NCBI GenBank assembly: GCA_033980235.1
Contig: CM067072.1
Location: 16,309,047 to 16,373,046 of the forward strand
DNA from: Diadema setosum
Lineage: Eukaryota > Echinodermata > Echinoidea > Diadematoida > Diadematidae
Reading direction: 5' to 3'
DNA: 64,000 nt
Shown: positions 57,341 to 64,000 of the stretch, one piece after another
Layout of the letters: each line of letters opens with the position of its first letter
Position numbering within the stretch: position 1 is the stretch's first letter
The notes under the pieces: model-generated
Told to the model about the DNA's origin: nothing
Databases searched by the model: none
What the model saw: the letters and a program-made list of their open reading frames with translations, nothing else
Made by a program: the position numbers and the translations under genes

Positions 57341-57839
57341 ATCTTTACATCATTACATAAGAAATAAAAAATATGGCATTAATTGACAAATAAATACATT
57401 TAAAGGAGAACTTTAACAGTAAAACGGTGATGCGTAGCAACGCACCAGCAGTAACAGAAAACTAAAATTATCAATAATTGCAAAATTTTGTACATTACAA
57501 TTACACAAGACCAAGTAGGTAAAAACCCCCACCATTTAATGATTAGTCAAGCTACTTTGATCAATCACATGAGTAAAGAAGGTTAAAAGCGAACCATAGT
57601 GGTATTGCAATATTTAGCCAGATTTTAAAGTGTGCATGAGTTGGTTGTGTTGAATATTTTTTCCATTTTGAAAATATTTGGCCTTTTTAGGAAGTTACTG
57701 TCTCAATACAATATTCTCGATCTCCGTGGAAAGGGCCGGACAAACAAACAAATAATGAAATTCATCTACAAATTCTGACTAACAAAGCTTACATACTTAC
57801 ATAACTTACTTATTACATATCACAAACTTACATATTTGT
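57120..57839. other. No gene seen
   Basis: AT-rich; (AT)n at about 57306-57338. The frame at 56948-57367 runs out of the foldback element into the microsatellite and is not a gene. Confidence 0.6.
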
Positions 57840-58215
57840 GATTGACATGTAGATGGCGCTGTTCATCCTGTCGGTCTCATGAGCCTTCTTTGCGTCGTGT
57901 CGGTCTCGTGAGCTTTCTTTGCCTATAAGTGTCCGTCTCGTGGGCTTTCTTTTCCTAGTGACGGTCCGGTGAGCTTAGATATTTTGCGTACTGTTAGCTG
58001 TCGGTCTCGTTGGCCTTTATTGCGTTGTGTCGTTCTCGTGGGCTTTTGCGTAGTGTTGGTCTCGTGAGCCTTTTCTGCGAAGTGTCGAACTCATTGGCTG
58101 TATGACTCGTGAGCCGTTTAACTCGTGGGGTGTATGACTCATTGACCTATTTTTGATGTCGGTCTCGTGGACCGTACGATTCGTGGGTGTCAGTCTCGTG
58201 GAATCACCTAATATT
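57840..58215 (+). repeat. GGTCTCGTG-rich array, copy 2
   Basis: More than a dozen words of the type TGTCGGTCTCGTGAGC(C/T)TTCTTTGC, then CGAACTCATTGGCTGTATGA and ACTCGTG(A/G)G. It starts with GATGGCGCTGTTCATCCTGT, which mirrors the end of copy 1 (52653-52672). Word order along the two copies is the same, so they are homologous units in opposite orientation. Confidence 0.7.
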
Positions 58216-58682
58216 GGCCTGTATATTTGTATGTACGTTTCCCTTTCTGGCTTCTACATGACGATTAGAGTCAGATGACTGCCAACATAGAAATCATGTG
58301 TTTTTTTTACTTTATGCGATTTAACTGTTGAATTTATCTTTTGGATTGGGCGAAAATAATAAATGAAAATAAAGTATCCTTAGTTACATGTATTATTAGC
58401 TCAACTCACCCAATTTCTTAAAGGAAGAAGAAGAAGAGAAAATTTCCTTATTTATGTAGGTAGCCTTAAACCAGAAACCAACAGTCGGTTTACTTTCTTA
58501 TCCTTTGTCTTTGTGAGTCTGTTACCAGTGGACAAGTCCTTACAGTTTCCTTCAACCACTTTCCATGCCAGCTGCAAGGATCCCCAGAATGGACAGTGCC
58601 TTCTTCATCAAGTGTCCGTCTAGGGGCATTCATTTCCCTGCCCTTCGAATCTAACTCATTTCCGTTCAAACACACACTACTC
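58216..58682. other. No gene seen
   Basis: Non-coding; GAAGAAGAAGAG patch near 58423. No motif. Confidence 0.6.
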
Positions 58683-58922
58683 TCTTAAAAAAATCGAGTG
58701 AAAATATTCACTCTTGAAGGAGTGAATAGAAAAAAAGAGAGTGAATTTAGAATGAAATTGGAGTGAATTTAGAGTGAAAAGTGTTCATTTTCACTTGTTT
58801 TAGAGTGATCTCAGGGATCACTCCAAAATCTTCGAGTGATCCCTGAGGTCACTCCAAAATGAGTGAAAAAGAACATTTTCACTCAAAATTCACTCCAATT
58901 TCACTCTAAATTCACTCTTAAC
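58683..58922. mobile_element. GAGTGAA-rich hairpin element
   Basis: 58735-58821 (GAGAGTGAATTTAGAATGAA onward) pairs with 58835-58922, with about 88-bp arms around a loop of roughly a dozen bases. The arms themselves consist of repeated (G)GAGTGAATTT(A/T)GAGTGAAA words and AGTGATC(T/C)C palindromes. A short MITE. Confidence 0.85.
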
Positions 58923-60077
58923 ACGTTCCATACTGAGTTCTGAAATCCCCATAGACTTAATACACTACTGCCAGTTTCCCCGTGTGGAACGGATTAATTT
59001 AACCACAAAGTAAAAGTAGAATAGCAAGATGGCTTGAAGTGATCTTGAACTGAATTCAAAGAGACGTTCAACATGTTCAAGAATGTAGTTGACCCCTTTT
59101 TGAATAGCAAGAGATGTACACGTTGCCACGTTCACACAATCAGATTTAAAGGATCCAATGAATTGTTATGAACTTACTTCCAGGTCTTTGATCAGCACAC
59201 GAAGAATATAGACGAAATGGAAAACAAGCAAGAATGAATATTGTCTCTTGTTCCAGGAACCTATATGTAGTACAAATTTCCAAAATAATGTTCCTTTCCA
59301 GAATTTGAGAAGGTGCCAGTGCAGAAAATGTATAATCATGTAAATAACTTTTCCTCTTTTTTATATAATGGCAATCCATTAGACACTCATGTTTGTAGGC
59401 AGAAGTCTTTCCGTTTGCTGGGCAACTTGTCATCCTGAATTTACATAAGCATGGTGAGCAACCATGCAACATTTCCTTGTTCGTTCGTTGAGTCATTCAA
59501 ATGACATTGGAGATAGATTGTAAACGCAGTTTGGTTAGTCATGTTGTTTCCGAGATTGTCTCTGTTACAAAACCAAGGAGTTATATCAATACTTATGGTA
59601 ATGAATGCATATAAACGCTGGAGTCTAGAGCCAGTTGGCTTGATGTGTAATGTCTCCCCCCACAGTCGTAGGGATGGTATGTTGTGACTGAGTGCTGTTG
59701 TGGCGTGATAAAGATACGCTGACACCCTTTTGAAAGAATCCACTCGAGTTTAAAAAGTTGAAGTCTCTACATCCTTCCCCCTCCCTTCTCCTCCCCCCCC
59801 AAAAAAAGAGATAATCGATAAAAAAGAAAATATAAAACCTCATAATTGATGACCTCATTTTCAATATTCTGAGTAAAAAAAGCATTAGTTGTACCTTATA
59901 GATTTCCTTGAAAATTTCCCACATAAATCGGTCCTATTCTGTTTGTTGTGAACTCCTTCCTCCTCCCCCCCCCCCCCCAAAAAAAAAAAAAACATTGATA
60001 TGAAATTCACAACTTAGTGCACATTCTGAAAGAATGAAGGATGGATGCTGGTCTATAGGGTCACAAAGTATGAGTTC

Positions 60078-60122
<45 letters not shown>

Positions 60123-60727
60123 GTGTGTGTGTAGTACTGATGGAAATGGATACACTGGTATTCAAACCACTGCTTTTATGTTATCCTCACATATCCCATG
60201 GAATTGAAGTTTCCATGTATGCTCATAGTAACCATTTACTTGGTTTATGTATCTCTACGTCATACCTCAGTAGCGTCGATGCTGGTTTGTGAGGGTGGGG
60301 GAGCAAGGTAAAAAAAAAGAAAAATGTGTTCAGTGCGAGGCAAACAGCAGCTGAGACTCTTGTCATAATGTAGGCAATACTGCATCTCAAATAAGGTGTC
60401 CAATTCTCTGCACGCACAAATCAGTCACACATCTATGCAATTTGCCAGGATTATTGGGCAAAGAAGATGACTTTTTCAGTTGCCATTAAAAGTACTAGCC
60501 TAGCTGCTACAACAGAGAAGTTGAGTGATCACCAACAGATTTCTTCTTTTTTTTTTCGGGGAAAGTGTTCGCATTCATGAATGCACGTAATATTATGTGT
60601 GTAATCTCTATAAACGGAAAATAATATAGTGTGAATGGAAGGAGGAGCCAGCGGATGTCACTTTCCTTCACTTTGGATGTCTTTCATGTCAGTGGCAGGT
60701 TTTCGACCTTTGGACGAGTCTTCTTCA
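58923..60727. other. No gene seen; (GT)n and C/A tracts
   Basis: (GT)n at about 60079-60132. C-runs joined to A-runs at about 59794-59808 and 59964-59992. Open frames on either strand (for example 59146-59496, 59625-59924) have no domain. Confidence 0.6.
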
Positions 60728-61132
60728 GGGCTTTTTTTTTTTTTTTTTGTTTGCTTGTTTTTTGTTTATTTGATTTTTTTATTTTTCCATCTGAGAAGAT
60801 GGCTGGATAGCCCATTTCCGCATATGCTAAGTTGGTGTTCCATGGGGTCCAGTCGGATGTGAGGCGGGACCACTTTACCGTGTTAAACACCCTGCTCTTT
60901 GAGATGAATGAATGAAGCAGAATCTTTTACGTGCATGAGCTGTTACTCTGATCTCTCACACACGGGACCTCCATTTTATGTCCAATCCGAGGGACAGAGT
61001 GTTTTGTCTCTTACTAGAGGGGACGACTTTTTATGATTACACACAACATTGCTCAGTCCAGACTCGGGTTCGAACCCGAGTCGCTTGGGTCGGAGGTAGA
61101 CGCGCTATACCGACTGAGCCAACTCACCGCCC
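60728..61132 (-). mobile_element. tRNA-derived SINE
   Basis: On the minus strand it starts GGGCGGTGAGTTGGCTCAGT and continues CGGTATAGCGCG. TGGCTCAGTCGG is an RNA polymerase III A box, and GGTTCGAACCC (about 61070) is a perfect B box at tRNA spacing. A 300-bp body follows, ending in AGCCATCTTCTCAGATGG and an A-rich tail (60728-60788). The body recurs at 165-290. Confidence 0.85.
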
Positions 61133-62442
61133 TTTGAAAATGAACATTATATACGAATAGCTACCAAGTTCCATTTAACACTTAAAAACACCATAGTAAA
61201 GCAAAGACAACAACATGACATGAATTATCATGCACTCCACCAAAACAGCAATATGACATAGATCAACAGGTAAGGGGGTATTAGGAATTAAAACAACAAT
61301 AATAATTTATGGCATAGATACACATCTGCAACGTAGTGGTGATCTAAAAGAAAATAATTCAAAATATATAAGACAACGAAGTTGAATTACTCAAAAGGAA
61401 TATAATCGAGCAAACCGATTACCTTGCTTGTCATGAGGTGTTATTTGTTGTAGACATTATAATTATGATAGTGATACATTAATTTTTTTCCCAGTGTGGA
61501 TTAAAACAGTTGGAAAACTTGTAAAGAATATCAATGTATTTGTGTAGACAGGTTGTCTTTTGAATACAGAGTAGTATTCTATGTTATGAAAATAGTGGTA
61601 TTATATATTAAATGTTGCGTATTACATATCTTATTACATTATCATTATTAATTTGGTTTATGAATTTGATAAAGAAGTATTTAGGCCCTTCTGACCTTGA
61701 AGCACTTTTGTCATCATTTTTGTCATCATGGATTTCATGATAATAATACTTTCAAGAGTGCTAAAGCTCACACACACACTCCCCACTTCGGTCACCTACA
61801 AACAGACTTCATTTTCAAATCCCCCCCCCCCCCCCCCGAAAAAAAAACAAAACAAAACCAATGTGCACCATGTCAAGGTGTGGAGTTCTACAGTCACTGA
61901 GAGTAATGATGATAATTGTGTGTGATTGTAGCACATGGGTTCATACTTGAGGGGAATAACACACTCTTCCACACGTTGGTCTAGTTGGTTATGGTTAAAA
62001 GTTTGTAGAGAGCTTTATTATGGAGCAGACATGGTGCCTGCCTCCATGCACAGGTTGGGTTGAACAATGTGTATGTCACATGCAGTCCACATGATACAGA
62101 TTCATGTGTGCATGCTACACACTACACAGCGTATAGCAATGCACAGATTGCTTTGCGTATTAAAAGGCCATGTTACACCTTCCTGGGTAAGCTACGCTGG
62201 CTTGTTGCGAGTATGGATTTTCTGCGGGCGGACAAGGATATTGGCGAGTTCCGTACTTGCGTCTTACCTGCTAGACGCGTGCTTCTTACCTGCTACATGC
62301 GTGTATTCCATGTATAGCCTGCGTGATAGCTTAAAAATCGATTCGTTTCAGTTACGAGCGACATACGGGGGCTGCGAAGTACCCGCGTTACAGCTGTGAA
62401 GTACCCTATCATATGAGTTGCCTGCGAGGTGCTGCCACTAAG
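61133..62442. other. No gene seen
   Basis: AT-rich with a long C-run joined to A-run (about 61820-61853). Short frames only. Confidence 0.6.
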
Positions 62443-62569
62443 GGCCTCCTACTGGCGTTCTACGAGTACCTCTGCGGGCAAACCCCCGCGACTCACCCGG
62501 AACGAGTTTTGAGCATGGTCAAAGCCTTGTCACACCGTGTCTGGGAAAGCATTGCGGTTTGATTTGCGG

Positions 62570-62611
<42 letters not shown>

Positions 62612-62816
62612 TCTTTTTTTTTTTTGCTACCCGTGGACCTCCCAGCAGTTGGCCCCGCACCTGACAGTACATAGAGCGTATGTCGCCCGCAGTTGCCCGG
62701 AGGTACGCACGCAAGTCCGATTTACCCGCACCCAAGGTTTAAGCATGACCAGAACATTTCCAGGTGAGTCGTGGGAATTGTCCGCAGAGGTCCACGCAGA
62801 ACACCAGTAGGAGGCC
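62443..62816. mobile_element. Foldback element with (TA)n centre
   Basis: GGGCCTCCTACTGGCGTTCT at the left mirrors GAACACCAGTAGGAGGCCC at the right. The pairing extends about 85-90 bp per arm (GACTCACC(C/T)GGAA, TGAGCATGGTCAAAGCC). (TA)n occupies 62574-62609 in the loop. Confidence 0.75.
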
Positions 62817-63504
62817 CGTAGCTACCGCAAGTCACAGGCGGTTGACCCGCTTGAAGTACGTAAGTTGCCCGTGGATCTATGCTTTTGCGTCGCAAGCCCG
62901 TGTCATCTGCATGGCTTTCTGTGGGACTTGGCATATCAAATTACTTCAGAGGAATTCCTTCACCGAGCTGTCGGCCCTCACTCGCCACCCATGCGCCTAC
63001 ACGCAAGTCTTGCTGCATTTTTTGAGGTCTGTAAAAGGTATCCCCTACCTTTAAGACAGTTGGGCGAGGTAACAGCTGGTATTTCAATTTTCTCTGCCCT
63101 ATAACTGGTTGTTGAATGTCTTTTTTTTTTGGGGGGGGGGAATTTGCAGGTGCATGTGTTCCCTCCTTAATACACGCAATGTATAAATTTCTAATACTTT
63201 CTAAACCGTATCATTGTTATTATACAGTCAAACATGTCTATAGCGGCCACCCAAGGGAAACAACAAAAGTGGCCGCAATAGACAGGTGGCAGTTATAGAC
63301 AGGGTGGCGGCCATTTTGAATTTCCTTACTTGCATTTCATAATAGCCGAAAATACCGCATGTTATTCTTAAAAAACAAAACAAATCAAAAACAACCAACG
63401 TTTTTTTTTTTTTTTTTTTTTTTTTTTTGTTGTTTTTTTTTTTGTGGTTGCGCGCGCCCGGTGGCTGCCCGCCAGCAGAGCTCTTAATTCTTCGCTTATT
63501 TCTC
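62817..63504. other. No gene; GTGGCCGC/TATAGACAG repeat and homopolymers
   Basis: 63230-63310 has TCTATAGCGGCCACC and its near-complement GGTGGC(A)G..TATAGACAGG, a small imperfect inverted repeat. T- and G-runs at 63121-63140 and a long T-run at 63402-63443. Confidence 0.6.
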
Positions 63505-63532
63505 CTGTTGTAAGTTTTTCATTGAGTGTGTA

Positions 63533-64000
63533 TTGTATTCTATCTTTGAATGTTTGTCTTCAAGCACTTGCTGGACAAATTGTAGTGATTTCTGTACTGT
63601 TTTTCCGCATTTACAGTGGATTGATTTTTCAGTACAGCTACAGTGTATACAGTGCAGACAACCACAGCCATTTTATACCTGTTATAGCATAGGCTTCACT
63701 GCACTTGATTCTGTGTGGTTCACTCTCACTGACACAATGTTACCATTGGCATTGCATTCTTTTGTATTTGTTGCCCTTCTTTTGTGTAATAGCACTCAGC
63801 TATCTCAGACCTATTGTCGTATGTGTGCTACCCAGCCTGGTATGTCCCATGGCTCTGCTGTACAACCAAAGGGCAAGTACATTGGGAGCCCTATACTGTA
63901 CTAATCCAATACTGTATCAACTTATCGTGTAAAGTTGCTTATATGTGGGGACATTAACCCGAATCCAGGCCCTTCTGAAGATGTGTCTGATTCTATAACT
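63533..64000 (+). pseudogene. 5' end of a LINE ORF with a 2A-like motif (cut by window edge)
   Basis: A frame from 63533 carries a cysteine-rich then hydrophobic stretch (LALHSFVFVALLLCNSTQ), meets a stop at 63902-63904, and continues in the same frame open to the window end. There it reads YRVKLLICGDINPNPGPSED. GDI(N/E)xNPGP is the core of 2A-like translational-recoding peptides, which I recall at the start of CR1-like LINE proteins in sea urchins and amphioxus. Here the usual E is N. The rest of the element lies beyond position 64000. The in-frame stop suggests either a pseudogene or a start downstream of it, though no ATG is seen between the stop and the motif. Confidence 0.6.

Noticed and set aside
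61060..61132. tRNA gene on the minus strand
   Set aside because: A and B boxes are present, but the anticodon and acceptor stems do not fold well. The sequence continues into a repeated body and A-rich tail, so it is a SINE head.

Overview
This is a eukaryotic, animal-type window, not a bacterial one. Coding sequence is split by GT-AG introns. Non-coding DNA is AT-rich and full of microsatellites, and most recognisable protein sequence belongs to decayed mobile elements. Several things point to a marine deuterostome invertebrate, most likely an echinoderm: an alpha-2,8-sialyltransferase (ST8Sia) gene, CR1/L2-like and Penelope-like retroelements, a DIRS/XerD-like tyrosine-recombinase element, a tRNA-derived SINE, a LINE 5' end with a 2A-like GDINPNPGP motif, and strong excess of the palindrome TAGGCCTA (13 exact copies). 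The species assignment is inference.

The one convincing intact host gene is the 3' part of an ST8Sia on the + strand, in four exons at 25107-25222, 27050-27142, 28805-29043 and 29820-30055. All sialylmotifs (L, S, III, VS) are present and all intron phases agree. The upstream exons with the cytoplasmic tail, membrane anchor and stem were not found in the window. Its introns carry a 5'-truncated LINE tail and a small foldback element.

0-15 kb is a nested transposon nest. Two near-identical inverted arms (987-1937 and 10867-12503) enclose a Penelope-like reverse transcriptase (RT) gene. A 7.2-kb segment (3095-10283), flanked by the 7-bp repeat GACGATT, cuts that gene in two. The segment holds a degenerate CR1-type LINE with a PHD finger, itself hit by a 532-bp MITE and carrying a 93-bp internal tandem duplication, plus a broken two-exon SAP-domain gene. 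The right arm contains a pair of interleaved inverted repeats. 15.9-19.35 kb is a second, degenerate LINE.

20-25 kb holds a TTAA-flanked MITE and a large foldback structure built of about 170-bp units, each with a GGCGGCCATTTT palindrome. 30-46 kb is mostly non-coding, with two more copies of the TTAA MITE, several small foldback elements, two copies of a 60-bp coding-like repeat array, and two elements that share the 14-bp terminal inverted repeat GTATAGACCGATTC, one with a THAP-finger remnant.

46.15-49.37 kb is a nearly intact LINE with endonuclease, RT and a C-terminal CCHC-like knuckle. Only a +4 and a +2 insertion separate its three ORF blocks, so it looks young. 50-64 kb holds dispersed repeats, a 14-bp minisatellite, a tyrosine-recombinase element (53.6-55.6 kb; a 0.2-kb deletion derivative lies at 34.36-34.57 kb), a 1.47-kb foldback element with a perfect 11-bp target duplication, hairpin elements, a tRNA-derived SINE, and at the right edge the start of another LINE.
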